Positions 32,766 to 44,090 of a stretch of DNA of 64,000 nucleotides are shown in pieces (position 1 is the stretch's first letter; each line of letters begins with the position of its first letter). The stretch comes from Elephas maximus indicus (Eukaryota; Chordata; Mammalia; Proboscidea; Elephantidae). The stretch covers positions 149,488,293-149,552,292 of the forward strand of contig NC_064819.1 of NCBI RefSeq assembly GCF_024166365.1, given 5' to 3'. Position numbers and translations under genes: made by a program. Under the pieces are notes generated by a model. It saw only the letters and a program-made list of their open reading frames with translations, did no database searches and was not told the DNA's origin.

Positions 32766-33395
32766 ATCATCACAATTGGACCAATCAGCAACATCATAAT
32801 AAATGGAAAATATATTGAAGTTGTCAAGAATTTTATTTTACTTGGATCCATAATCAATGCCCATGGTGGCAGGGGTCAGGAAATCAAATGTCGTGTTGCA
32901 TTGGGCAAATCTGCTGTGAAAGACCTCTTCAATGTGTTGAAAAGCAAAGATGTCACTTTAAAGACTAAGGTTCACCTGACTCAAGCTGTGATATTTTCCT
33001 TTTTTTTTCATATGCTTGTGAAAGCTGGACGATGAACAAAGAAGACTGAAGAAGAATTAAGGTGCTGGTGAAAAATATTGAATATACTATTGCCTGCCAG
33101 AAGAAGAAACAAATCTGTCTTGGAAGAAGTACAGCAAGAATGCTTCTTAGAAGCAAGGATGGCAAGACCTCATCTTAGGTACTTTGGACATGTTATCAGG
33201 AGGCACCAGTCTCTACCAAGAAGGACATCATGCGTGGTAAAGTAGGTCAGCCAAAAAGAGGAAGACCCTCAATGAGATGGATTACGATCGTGAGGATGGA
33301 GCAGGCCTGGGGCAGTGTTTCGTTCTACTGAGTTTATGGTCACTATTTTTTTTGTTGTTGTTAGAAATGACTGGACAGCACTGAACAACAAATTC
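32766..33395 (+). repeat. RTE LINE 3' portion after L1 copy 2
   Basis: Continues the RTE of 25312-25964: 'ttggaccaatcagcaacatc', 'tttacttggatccataatca', then C-terminal blocks. Ends near 'gactggacagcactgaacaa'. Frameshifted throughout. Confidence 0.88.
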
Positions 33396-33885
33396 TTTTG
33401 ATTGCATACGTGATGAGTAAAATTTTAGATTATTTTCTACCACTAAATATTTATGTTGTAATATATAAGAATATTGTCTACATTCTAAGACATACTCAAA
33501 ATTTAAAAGTTTGAAGGAATAAAACTAAAGTAGAAATTTTAATATTTTTTTCCCTCAACCCAATGAATCTTCTTGTATGCTTGTGGGTTGGGGGTGTCCA
33601 CTGAACGCTGGAGACCACAGCCTTAGAAAATAAACAGCCATTAAAGACTTTTGAGTAAGAACAAAATAGTGAACTAAACTATTTTAGGAAGGGTTTAGGG
33701 GAAAGATTAAAAGCACAGTTTAGAAGTGAGTGCAGCTATTTAGATGAAATATTATGAGGGATACCACTACAATATTGGCTGTGGAAATGGAAGGCAAGGA
33801 AGAGAACAACATATGGTCAGAACTTGTTATATTTTTGTATGCATTACATTATGTAATCTTGAAAACAGTCCTGGCGTGTATTTCA
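33396..33885. other. no recognised feature
   Basis: AT-rich sequence between the RTE end and an old L1; no supported feature. Confidence 0.5.
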
Positions 33886-34493
33886 TTTATTTTTGTGGTA
33901 ACATATACATAATGTAAAATTTACCTTTTTAATAATTTTTGAATGTTCAATTCAGTGGAAGTAAGTATATAGTACTTACAGGAAGTTAAGTTATACAACC
34001 ATCACATCAGCACTATCCATTTCCAAAACTTTTTCATCATCTGAAACAGAAACTCTTGTACCCATCAAGCAGTAACTTCCCATTCCTCCCCCAACTCCTG
34101 GTAACCTCTGTTCTACTTTTTGTCTCTATGCATTTGCCTGTTCTAGATATTCCATATAAGTGAGATCATACAATATTTGTCCTTTTGTGTTTGGCTTATT
34201 TCACTTAGCATAATATTTTCAATTTTGATTCATGTTGTAGCATGTGTTAGAACTTTATTTCCTTACGGTTGAGTAATAGTCAGTTGTATGTATATACCAT
34301 ATTTTGTTTATCCATTCATCTGTTGATGGGTTGTTTCCACCTTTTGGCTGCTGTGAACAATACTGCAATGAACACTGATGTACAAGTATCTGTTTATGTT
34401 CCTGCTTTCACTTCTTTTTGAGTATATACCTAGGAGTGGAATTGCTGGGTCTTATGGTTTTTTTTTTTTTTTATGGTAGTTCATATGGTCATA

Positions 34494-34665
34494 TTGGAGC
34501 CTTGGTGGTGCAGTGGTTAAGAGCTATAGCTACTAACCAAAAGGTCAGCAGTTCAAATCCACCAGCTGATCTTTGGAAACCCTGTCGGTGAGTTCTATTC
34601 TGCTGTATAGGGTTGCTATGAGTTGGAATTGACTAGGCAGCGCACAAGAACAACAACGATAATTT
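34494..34665 (+). repeat. AfroSINE with (ACA)n-like tail
   Basis: 'ggagccttggtggtgcagtg' head, 'ggtcagcagttcaaatccac' B-box region, 'gggttgctatgagttggaat' end and an 'aagaacaacaac' tail. The tail is RTE-like. Confidence 0.92.
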
Positions 34666-34872
34666 TACGTTTAACTTTTTGAGGAACTGCCATACTATTT
34701 TCCATTGCTGCTAAACCATTTTACATCCCCACCAGCAGTGCCCGTGAGTTCCAGTTTCTCTACATCCTCACCAACACTTGTTATTTTGATTGTTTTGCAG
34801 AATGGCCATTGTAGTGGGTGTGAAGTGCTACCTTTTTGGGGGTTTTCCTTGCATTTCTCTAATGATTAATTT

Positions 34873-35105
34873 AGGAGCCCTGGTAGCTCAGTAGTTAAGT
34901 GCTCAACTGAGACTGAAAGGTCGGTGGTTAAAACCCTGACTGCTAATCAAAAGGTTGGCAGTTTGAACCCACTAGTCGCTCCTTGGAGAAAAGATCTGGC
35001 TATCTACTTCCATAATGATTACAGTCTGGGAAACCCTATAGGGCAGTTCTAGTCTGTCATATATATAAGGGCCACTATGAGTCAGAATCGACTCAATGGC
35101 AGAGA
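34873..35105 (+). repeat. AfroSINE, long subtype with internal duplication
   Basis: 'ggagccctggtagctcagta' head. The region before the B box is present twice ('ctgaaaggtcggtggttaaa' and 'tcaaaaggttggcagtttga'). The extension 'gaaaagatctggctatctac' and the SINE end follow. Confidence 0.88.
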
Positions 35106-35865
35106 ATGACTAATGAATTTGATCATTTTTTCATGTGCATATTGGCCATTTCTGTACCTTCTTTGGAGAAATGTTGATTCAAGTTCTCTCTCCGTTTTTA
35201 AACTGGCATTTTTGTTTGTTTAGTGTAGTGTATTTAAACATATTCTGGATATTACTTCCTAATCACATATATGATTTGCAAATATTTTCTTCCATTCTGT
35301 GGGTCATCTTTTCAATTTATTGATAATGTTCTTTGATGCATAAAAATTTCTAATTCTGATGTCCAATTTATTTATTTTTACTTTGTTGCCTGCATTTTTG
35401 ATGTCATATTTAAGAAAGCATTGCCAAATCAGAGGTCATGAAGATTTATCTCTATGTTTTCTTTTAAGAGTTTTATAGTTGTAGTTGTAGGTCTTTGATC
35501 CATTTTCAGTTAATTTTTTTTGTATATGGTGTGAGGTATGGGTCCAATTTCATTCTTTTTCATGTGGATATCTAGTTTTTTCAGTACTTTTTTTGAAGAG
35601 ACTGCCCTTTCCCCTATTGAATGATCTTGTCACCTTTGTTGAAAACCAATTAACCATGTATATATATGAGGATTTATTTTTGGGCTCTCTGTTCTGTTCC
35701 ATTGGTCTTTATGTCTGTCCTTATGCCAGTACCACATTGTTTTGATTACTCTAGTTTTGGAGTAAGTTTTGAAATAGAGAAGTGTGAGTCCTTCAACTTT
35801 ATTGTTTTTCATGATTTTTTTGGATATTTGGGGTTCGTTGAAATTCTTTATGATTTTTAGGATGG

Positions 35866-36245
35866 TGTTATGTATTGAATTATGTCTCCCCCCAAAATAG
35901 GTGTTGGAATCCTAACCCCTATACCTGTGGATATAATCCTATTTAGAAATAGGGTTTTCTTTGCTATGTTAATGAGGCCATATCAGTGTAGGGTATGTCC
36001 TAAACCAAATAACTTCAGAGTTATAAAAAGAGCCGATTAAACACAAATGCATACACATAGTAGGGAAGAATGTGAGAACTACCAAAAATCAAGGAATGCC
36101 AGGGGTACTGACAAGGAAGGAATCAACATGGCTGAGACCCTGATTTAGACTTTTAGCCTCCAGGCCTGTGAGAAAATAAATTTCTGTTCTTTAAAGCCAT
36201 CCAGTTACGATATTTGTGTTATAGCAGCACTAGGAAACTAAAACA
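35866..36245 (+). repeat. MaLR-like solo LTR in old L1
   Basis: TGTTATGTATTGAATTATGT start and 'aggaaactaaaaca' end. 'gagaaaataaatttctgttc' marks the poly(A) region. The L1 resumes at 'gattctgcaaaaaatgcca'. Confidence 0.8.
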
Positions 36246-36884
36246 GATTCTGCAAAAAATGCCACTGGGATTTTGTCAGAGATTGCATTGAATCAATAGA
36301 TTGCTTTGGGTAGTACTGTCATTTTAACAATATTAATTTGTCCTATTCACGAATATGGAATGTACTATTTATTTAGGTCTTCTTAATTAATTCAGCAGTA
36401 TTTTGCAGTTTTCAGTGTACAATTCTTTCACCTCATAGATGTCTTATTCTTTTTGATGCTATCGTGAGTGCAATTTAAAAAATAATTTCTTTTGGATTGT
36501 TTATTGCTTGTGTATAGAAATACAACTGATTTTTGTGTGTTGATTTTTTTATTCTGCAACTTTACTGAATTTGCTTATTAGCTCTGACAGTTTATGTGTG
36601 TGTGTGTGTGTGTGTTCTTTAGGGTTCTTTACATTTAAGATCATATTATCTGCAAATAGGGCTAATTTTACTTCTTCCTTTCTAGCTTGGCTAGAACTTC
36701 CAGTACTATATTGAATAGGACTGATGAAAGTGGCATCCTTGTTTTGTTCCTGATCTTAAGGAAGATGCTTTTAGTCTTTCATCATTAAGTGTAATGTTAG
36801 CTATGGGTTTTTCATATATGGCCTTTAGTGTTGAGGAAGCTGGTATGTATTTTTAACCTTATGTTGAAGATGAGGGAAGTGGGT

Positions 36885-37319
36885 TATTATGGATTGGGTT
36901 GTGTCCCTCAAAAAGATATGTTGAAGTCCTCATCCCTGTACCCATAAATATGATCTTATTTGGAAGTAAGCGTGTTCTTTTATTATGTTACTGAGACCAT
37001 ATGGGAGTAGGTTGGATCTTAAATCCAATCCCTCTGAGTAATGTTTTATAAAGGAGAGTACAGACACAGAGAAACAGACACAGGGGAAGATGCCATGTGA
37101 TGATGGAAGCAGGTGTATTTATAAGCAGCAAGGAAATGCTGAGAACTGCTGGCAGTAACCAAAAACTAGGAGAAAAACCCACAGAAGGAATCAGCATGGT
37201 TGAGACTCTGATTTGGACACTTAGCCTCCAGAACTGTTAGAAAAGCAGAAGTAATTTCTATTCTTTAAAGCTATCCACGTTGTGGTATTTTGTCATGGCA
37301 GCCCTAGAAAAGTAAGACA
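36885..37319 (+). repeat. MaLR-like solo LTR
   Basis: 'ttattatggattgggttgtg' start, 'gactctgatttggacactta' body and 'ctagaaaagtaagaca' end. Same family group as the others but with an extra mid-segment ('gatgatggaagcaggtg'). Confidence 0.75.
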
Positions 37320-38355
37320 GGAGGCTTACTTTAAGTAAGATTTAAGTAAATGAACCTTCCTGAGTCTTTCTGACCTGAAACTCATAATCACATCTCAAAG
37401 GATAATATTACTGCGTTAAAGGAACAAATGGCAGAATGTGATGATCATCTGTTGGGGAAGAGAGGACAAGGAATGGAGCCAAGAGAATGGTAGCTCTATT
37501 CACAGGAAGAGGGGACTCAGGGGTTAGTGGTTTGGGAATCAGGAAAAGAAGATGATTCAGTTTTGGACATGTTAAGTTTAGGGTGGAACATTTGCTTGCA
37601 TATGTCCAGTGGACCATCAGATGTGTGGAACTGAAGTTCAAGAGAAAAGTGAGGGCTAGAGAAGAACCATTTGGCAAGCAGTGATGTAGAGGGGTGACTG
37701 AAGCTGTGTGCACAGATGAGTGTGAAAAGAAAAGAAAAGAGGGCCAATGGGAGTAGCCTGGAATTAGTATTGTAGTATGTGCAAATATCCTGTCATAAAT
37801 GATCTTTGAAAACATTGTGTATACATATATTACAAGGGTATGGTTATGTAATGAATGGATGAGAAATAAGTTCATTCTCAAAGCTTTTGGTTAAATCATG
37901 GGAGAAATATGTTTGCCAGCTTAATTATTGTAAGCATAATCAACTTATTCTAAAACAGAAAAAAATGTGAGCTTAAAAAAAAGCATTAAAGAATCCTATC
38001 TCTTAATATAACGTTCTTTTTTGAGTATCTAAATTGAATTTGTCAGTAAATCTAGGTTTGATGGTAGGACAGACAACTGGATATCTCGTGAGTATTTCCT
38101 GAAATAGCAAAGTGTTAACTCCAAGAAATAGTAAAGTTGAATTAGGGGGAGGAAGAAATCTCGTATATGTGAAAATGTCAGAGAGGCAGCTTGATACATG
38201 AGTCTGAAGATCAGGGAGAGGTCAGGGCTTGAGTGTCATTGGCATGACTAAGGTATTTAAGGCATGACACTGAGTGAGATCGTTGGGGAAAGAGTATAAA
38301 TAGAGAAGAGAAAACTCTGTAGCATTCAAACTTTAGAGTTCTAGTAGAGAAGCAA

Positions 38356-39100
38356 GGGAGTCCCTGGGTTAACATGCTCAGCTGCTGTCGTGGATTGAAT
38401 TGTGCCCCCCCAAAATGTGTGTCAACTTGGCTAGGCCATGATTCCTAGTATTGTATGATTGGCCACCATTTTGTAATCTGATGTGATTTTCCTATGTGTG
38501 GTAAATCCTACCTCTATGATGTTAATGAGGCAGGATTAGAGGTAGTTATATTAAAGAGGCAGGACTCAATCTACAAGATTAGGTTATGTCTTAAGTCATT
38601 CTCTTTTGTGATATAAAAGAGAGAAGAGAGCTGGGGCACGGGGCGGGGTGGGGGGTGGAGGGAACCTCATACCACCAAGAAAGCAGCACTGGGAGCAGAG
38701 CACATCCTTTGGACCTGGGGTCCTTGTGCCTGAGAAGCTCCTAGAGCAGGGAAAGATTGATGACAAGGACCTTCTCTCAGAGCCGACAGAGAGAGAAAGC
38801 CTTCCCCTGGAGTTAGTAACCTGAATTTGGACTTCTAGCCTACTAGACTGTGAGAGAATAAATTTCTGCTTGTTAAAGCCACCCATTTGTGGTATTTCTG
38901 TTATAGCAACACTAGATAACTAAGACAGCTGCAAACCAAAATGTTGGAGGTTCATGTTCACCCAGAGCCACCTCAGAAGAAAGGCCTGGTAATCTACTTT
39001 TTAAAAATCAGTCATTGAAAAAACCCTGTGGAGCACAGTTCTACTGTGATACACATGAGGTCACCATGAGTTAGGATAGACTAAATGGCAACTGAATAGA
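38356..39100 (+). repeat. AfroSINE split by an LTR
   Basis: The SINE head 'gggagtccctgggttaacat' and 'gctcagctgc' (38356-38385) is interrupted by the LTR 38386-38927. It resumes with 'gctgcaaaccaaaatgttgg', the long-subtype extension 'aaaggcctggtaatctactt' and the SINE end near 39090. Confidence 0.85.
38386..38927 (+). repeat. MaLR-like solo LTR with perfect GCTGC duplication
   Basis: TGTCGTGGATTGAATTGTGC start and 'ataactaagaca' end, 542 bases. Flanked by GCTGC at 38381-38385 and 38928-38932. Poly(A) region 'gagagaataaatttctgctt'. A solo LTR younger than the SINE it splits. Confidence 0.9.
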
Positions 39101-39364
39101 GAAGGAAGAGCCCACAAAGGGGGCCCCTTAGTATGAGAAAACTGGAGACTTTAGTATATCAGAAATGAAGGAACAGTTTCAGGGAGAGATGGGTAAATTG
39201 AGTTGAATACTTCTGAGAAGTCAAGTAAGATAACAGAAATGATCATTGAATTTGGCAACATGAAGATCACCGGTGACCTTGAAAACAGCCTCAGTGGAAT
39301 AGCAATGATGGAAGTCCAGCTAAAGAGGATTGAGGAGAAAGTGAGGTGAGAAGGCAAAAATGGG

Positions 39365-39845
39365 TGTCTTAGTCATCTAGTGCTGCTATAACAGAAATAC
39401 CACAAGTGGATGGATATAACAAAGACAAATTTATTTCTTCACAGTAAATAGGCTAAAAGTCCAAATTAGGGGTGTCAGCTCCAGGGGAAGGCTTTCTCTC
39501 TGTCGGCCTTCTCATCAGTCTTCCCCCTGACTAGGAGCTTCTTTGTGCAGGAGCCCCAGGTCCAAAGGATTTGCTCTGCTCTTGGCACTGCTTTCTTCGA
39601 GGTCTGAGGTCCCCTGTCTCTCTGCTTGCTTCTGTCTTTTAGATCTCAAGAGATTGCCTCAAGACACAGTCTAATCCTGTAGGTTGAGTCCTGCCTCACT
39701 AACACAACTGCCACCCATCCTCCCTCATTAACATCATAAAGGCAGGATTTACAACATATAGGAAAATCACACAATACCGGGAATAGTGGCCCAGCCAAAT
39801 TGACACACACATTATTTGGGGGGACGTAATTCAGTCCATGACAGT
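39365..39845 (-). repeat. MaLR-like solo LTR
   Basis: Reversed ends: 'tgtcttagtcatctagtgct' at the left and 'gtaattcagtccatgaca' at the right. Same subfamily as the LTR at 38386-38927. Confidence 0.85.
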
Positions 39846-40035
39846 GGGTCAGTAGCTGGAGAGAGATGTAAAGTCAAGGGGCTGCTTTTATAAATAGGAG
39901 ATATTACAGCAAGTTTGTACATTCACAGGATGATTTAGTGGAAGGGGAGTTTTATGATGCAGGAAAGAGAGAAAAAATTACAGAAGCAAAATTCTTGAGA
40001 AGACAAGAGATTTGTTCCAAAATACAAATGGTGGT

Positions 40036-40442
40036 TGTCTTAGTCATCCAGTGCTGCTATAACAGAAATACTACAAGTACATAGCTTTAATGAACAGAAA
40101 TTTATTTTCTCACAGCTTAGGAAGCTACAAGTCCAAAATCAGGGTACTGGCTCGGACATTTTCTCTCTGTGTCAGCTGTGGGGAAAGGTCCCTTCAGCTT
40201 CTGTTTCTTGGCTTCTTGGTGATCTTCATGTGGTGTGGCATCTTTCTTCCCCCAACTGTCCTTTCTTGCTTCATCTGTTCCTTTTATATATAAAAATCGA
40301 TTGATTCAGGACACACTGTACACTAATACTGTCTCATTAACATAGCAAAGAAAACCCATTCCAAAATGGGATTACAGCCACAGATACAGCAGTTACGATT
40401 TACAACACATATTTTTGGGTAGCACAATTCAATCTATAACAG
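40036..40442 (-). repeat. MaLR-like solo LTR
   Basis: 'tgtcttagtcatccagtgct' at the left and 'gcacaattcaatctataaca' at the right; reversed. Shorter than the 39.4-kb copy. Confidence 0.85.
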
Positions 40443-41074
40443 AAGTCTTTATTAGGAACAGGAACACGTCATGTGTTTTATCTGTCCAAACAAAAGAGAA
40501 GGCAGGAAGTAAGGGTACAGATAATGGAGGTCCTGTCTCACTGTTTCTATTTGCCTAAAAATGTATGAGGCAGGGTCATTGGAATTGGAAGTTGGGGGTT
40601 ATAGGAGGTTTGAAGGACAGGATATGTGAATTTGTCATCATGCAGAGTAGAAAAGCAAGCAGACCTGGGAAGTGAAGTAGGATTGTTGGGCAATGTTGAG
40701 TGCCTATGAAATTTATGGTCATAAATTTAGTGTGAATAAGCTTGTAAGGTTTCTTTTTCTAGAAAATTTAGGCAGTTAGTTGTAGTGTTGGTCTGGAGTA
40801 AGTAGAATTAATTGGGATTAATCAGGGTTGAAGCTTTGTCAGGTAAGATAATGAAGGAAGCAAAGGCTGAGGGAGTTGGCTTATTTGCAAGAAAATGATA
40901 TTATGAATTGAATTGTGTTACCCAACAAGATACGTTGGAGTCCTAACCTCTGTACCTGTGAATAGACCTTGTCTGGAGATAGGATATTTGAAGTTGTTAT
41001 CAATTATATTAGCATGAGGTCATACTGGAGTAGGGTGGATTCTAATCCTATATGACTGGTGTTCTTTTTCTAAA

Positions 41075-41356
41075 AAAAATAATTTTTACTGCGCTTTAAG
41101 TGAAAGTTTACAAATCAAGTCAGTCTCTCACGTGTAAACTTATATACACCTTATTACATACTCCCACTTACTTTCCCTGTAATGAGCCAGCCTGCTTCCT
41201 CCTTCCAGTCTCTCCTTTTGTAACTGTCTTGCCAGTTTCTAACCCCCTCTACCCTCCCATCTCCTCTCTAGACAGGAGATGCCAACATAGTCTCAAGTGC
41301 CCACCTGATACAAGTAGCTCACTCCTCATCAGCATCTCTCTCCAACCCATTGTTGA
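41075..41356 (-). repeat. L1 3' end insertion with target duplication
   Basis: Reversed L1 terminus: 'tttttactgcgctttaagtg', 'aaagtttacaaatcaagtca'. Flanked by 'tgactggtgttcttttt' at about 41056 and 'tgactggtgttctttta' at about 41354, a target duplication of about 16 bases. Confidence 0.88.
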
Positions 41357-41574
41357 CTGGTGTTCTTTTAAAAGAGGAGAAGATTCACAGAGACACGGAG
41401 GTAGAGGAAGGACACATGTGACTCTGCACTGCAAGTCAAAAAGCATCTGGAACTACCAGAAGCTAGGAGAGAGGTATGAAACAGTTTCTCTCTTAGAGCC
41501 CTCAGAAAGAATTAACACAGCCGATACCCTGATTTGGAGTTCTAGCTCTAGAACTGGGAGACAATAAATTTCTG

Positions 41575-41862
41575 AGTTGGTTCCAACTCATAGTGACCCT
41601 ATGTTTAGCAGAACGAAACACTGTCCTGTCCTGTGCCATCCTCACAATCGTCGTTATGCCTGAGCCCATTGTTGCAGCCACTGTGTCAGTCCATCTCGTT
41701 GGGGGTCCTCCTCTTTTCTGCTGACCCTCTACCAAACGTGATGTCCTTCTCCAGGGACTGGTCCCTCCTGATAACATGTCCAAAGGATCTGAGACAAAGT
41801 CTCACCATCCTCACTTCTAATGAGCATTTTGGCTGTACTTCTTCCAAGACAGATTTGTTCAT
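41575..41862 (-). repeat. RTE LINE 3' fragment in LTR
   Basis: 'gttggttccaactcatagtg' end and 'gatgtccttctccagggact' body, truncated at 'cttccaagacagatttgttc'. The minus frame carries the RTE C-terminal region in pieces. Confidence 0.88.
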
Positions 41863-41949
41863 TAATTTATGGCATTTTGTTATGGAAGCCCTAGGAAACT
41901 AATAAAATGATTCTAACAGTGAACAAAGAAATACAAACTGGAGAAAACC

Positions 41950-42000
41950 AAAAAAACCCAAACCCATTGCCATTGAGTTGATTCCAACTCAAAGTGACTT
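41950..42000 (-). repeat. AfroSINE 3' scrap
   Basis: 'aaaacccaaacccattgcca' then 'ttgagttgattccaactcaa': the reversed SINE terminus only. Confidence 0.75.
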
Positions 42001-42954
42001 GTGTTTTGTGTGATGACAAACTGGAGAAGGAGGTGATTTATAGTGAGAAAGTAATGGTAACCATGGACTGAAGGCTTCCTTAAGGCTAAAGAAGTGCCAG
42101 TGTGGGAAGACTAGAAATGATAGGAAGTGAGGGGATTCGAGAATAGGGTTCTTGAATTTGAGTTTTTGGAGGTAGGATAGTTGTTGGTAAAGACAAAGTC
42201 AATGGTATTACTATGTGAATGGGTGGTTGAGGTGGAGAGATCATTGGAGGGAAAGACGTTGAGGAACTGAGAGTATAAGATGTTAGATGGATCATCAGTG
42301 TGGTTGTTGACAACAACACAATTCCTGAGAGTAGTTCTGGACATAAAGACTATGAAACAGCTACTAGAGTCATCAGTGAGTGAGGTGCTATAGCGTTGGG
42401 GTTTGGCAGATGACAGCAATAAGAAGTGCTAAAACCTGCTGTGCCACTTTAAAGGTTATGGGGCTTTTGTGGGGGTGGGGGTGGATAAATTTGGAAGCTA
42501 TAATAAAGAGTAAGGGGAGCACCCCTTCACTTGTAGGCCTGAGTTTGGGAAACATTTACATTTTGAGATATCTAGAAACATCCAGTAAGAGATGTCAGTT
42601 ATGCAGTTGAATATACAAGCCTGGAGTTTGAAGAAAGGTGAAGGGTGGAGATATGAATTTGGTAGTTACATTAGAAATTTATCATTTTCGACCACCTACC
42701 ATCTACAATGATCACCCCTTCCTTCGGGTTCTCTAATTTTCTTGTATGAATCTATCCTTCATTTACTCTCAGCTTGTGTTTTTTTTTGTGGTAGATGCTG
42801 ATTGGCTTAACCACTCAAAAATGCTAACTATGTGGTTAAAATGATTGGTCTTTGGGTAGAAACAACCCGGTTTCAGCCAATGAATGCTACACTTTACACT
42901 TCCGTCCAGCAGTTAGGGAAAAGAAGCTTTCTCTTTCCTACTGGATATTAAGCA

Positions 42955-43013
42955 TAAAAACACCAAAAAAGCCCATTGTCATCTGGTCAATTCTGACTCA
43001 TAGCAACCCTAAA
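42955..43013 (-). repeat. AfroSINE 3' scrap
   Basis: 'aagcccattgtcatctggtc' then 'aattctgactcatagcaacc'; reversed SINE terminus. Bases 42656-42954 and 43014-43200 show no other supported feature. Confidence 0.7.
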
Positions 43014-43204
43014 GAGGATGTGAAATCTGGGGTGATGGAAGCATCTGGTGACCACAAGAGGGGACCCTATCTGAGAATTAAGTCAACACACAGAGGAGAT
43101 GAAAGAAGAGCTGGGAGGCAGAGAGAACTAGGTTATAGGGATATATTTGAACCTGAATGATTCCTGTGGCACTGGAGTTTGGGCATTCCTTAGTAGAAAT
43201 CAAG

Positions 43205-43413
43205 TTGAATTTCACATATCCATTGCTGTATGATAAACTACTCCAAACTTAGTGACTTAAAACAATAGCTATTTATTATTTCTCATGATTCTCAAAATAT
43301 TTATTATTTCTCATATTGGTTGAATGGTTTTTCTGAGTGGCCTTTCTCATGTGGCTACATTCAGTTAGCAGATCTGCTGGGGGCTGGACTCAGTTGGGAC
43401 AACTGAGACAGCT
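43205..43413 (-). repeat. probable old MLT1-like LTR fragment
   Basis: 'ccattgctgtatgataaact', 'actccaaacttagtgactta' and 'ctcatgtggctacattcagt' resemble a widespread mammalian LTR in reverse. It is cut by the L1 3' end at 43414. Confidence 0.4.
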
Positions 43414-44090
43414 GGGCCTCTTTTTTTTGTTGTACTTTAGATGCAGGTTTACAGAACAAACTAATTTCCCATTAAACAGTGCACATATTGTTTTATGGCA
43501 TTGGTTAACAACCCCAAAACATGTCAACACTCTCCCTTCTCGACCTTGGGTTCCCTTTTACCAGCTTTCCTGTTTCCCCCTGTCTTCCGGTCCTTGCCTC
43601 TGGGCTGGTGTGCCCCTTTAGTCTTGTTTTGTTTTATGGGCCTGTCCAGTCTTTGGATGAAGAGTGAACCTCAGGAGTGACTTCATTACTGAACTAAAAG
43701 GGTGCCTGGTGGCCATACTCTCAGGGTTTCTCCAGTCTGTGTAAGACCTGTAAGGCTGGCCTTTTTTTTATGAGTTAGAATTTTGTTCTACATTTTCCTC
43801 CAGTTCTGTCTGGTACCCTCTACTGTGATCCTTGTCAGAGCAGTGGGTGGTGGTAGCCGGGTGCCATCTGGTTGTATTGGACTCAGTCTGGTGGAGGCTG
43901 TGGTAGATGTGGTCTGTTAGTCCTTCGGACTAATCTTTCCCTTATATCTTTAGTTTTTTTCATTCTCCCTTGCTCCTGAAAGGATGAGACCAGAGTTGTA
44001 TCTTAGATGGCTGCTTACAGACTTTTAAGACCCCTGACGCTACTCACCAAAGTAGAATGTAGAACATTTTCTTTATAAACTATGTTATGT
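43414..44090 (-). repeat. L1 3' UTR, older subfamily
   Basis: 'ttgtactttagatgcaggtt', 'tacagaacaaactaatttcc' and 'agaacattttctttataaac' match the copy at 15340-16020. It is interrupted at 44091 by the 5' end of a long RTE; antisense L1 resumes at 47293. Confidence 0.75.

Larger units (their letters stand above)
33888..36884 (-). repeat. old L1 (3' half), antisense, with nested insertions
   Basis: Reversed L1: 'tttttgtggtaacatataca' (3' end), 'gttgatgggttgtttccacc', 'tatacctaggagtggaattg', 'ggtgttatg'-interrupted RT region and 'ttccagtactatattgaata'. Split by AfroSINEs at 34494-34665 and 34873-35105 and by an LTR at 35866-36245. No coding capacity remains. A (TG)n run lies at 36595-36616. Confidence 0.85.
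40906..41907 (+). repeat. MaLR-like LTR with L1 and RTE nested inside
   Basis: Starts 'tattatgaattgaattgtgt'; its segments lie at 40906-41074, 41357-41574 and 41863-41907, ending 'ccctaggaaactaataaaa'. An L1 3' end and an RTE 3' end fill the gaps. The LTR order is continuous across both. Confidence 0.8.
37400..42655 (-). repeat. ancient CR1/L2-clade LINE, dismembered
   Basis: Minus-strand peptides appear in LINE order from right to left. 'NTIDFVFTNNYPTSK' (about 42.2 kb) is endonuclease-like. 'SVILLDFSEVFNSIYPSLPE' (about 39.2 kb) resembles the RT motif LLDLSAAFDTVDHS, and 'FHPKLNMSKTESSSFP' (about 37.55-37.6 kb) resembles the C-terminal LKLNMSKTE motif. The pieces at 37400-38340, 39100-39364, 39846-40033, 40443-40905 and 42010-42655 read as one backbone cut by LTR, SINE, L1 and RTE insertions. 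The clade is inferred from motifs recalled from memory. Confidence 0.6.

Noticed and set aside
37408-37881. 157-codon minus-strand frame as a cellular gene
   Set aside because: Its motifs fit the C-terminus of an old LINE and the neighbouring pieces continue that element; no gene structure.
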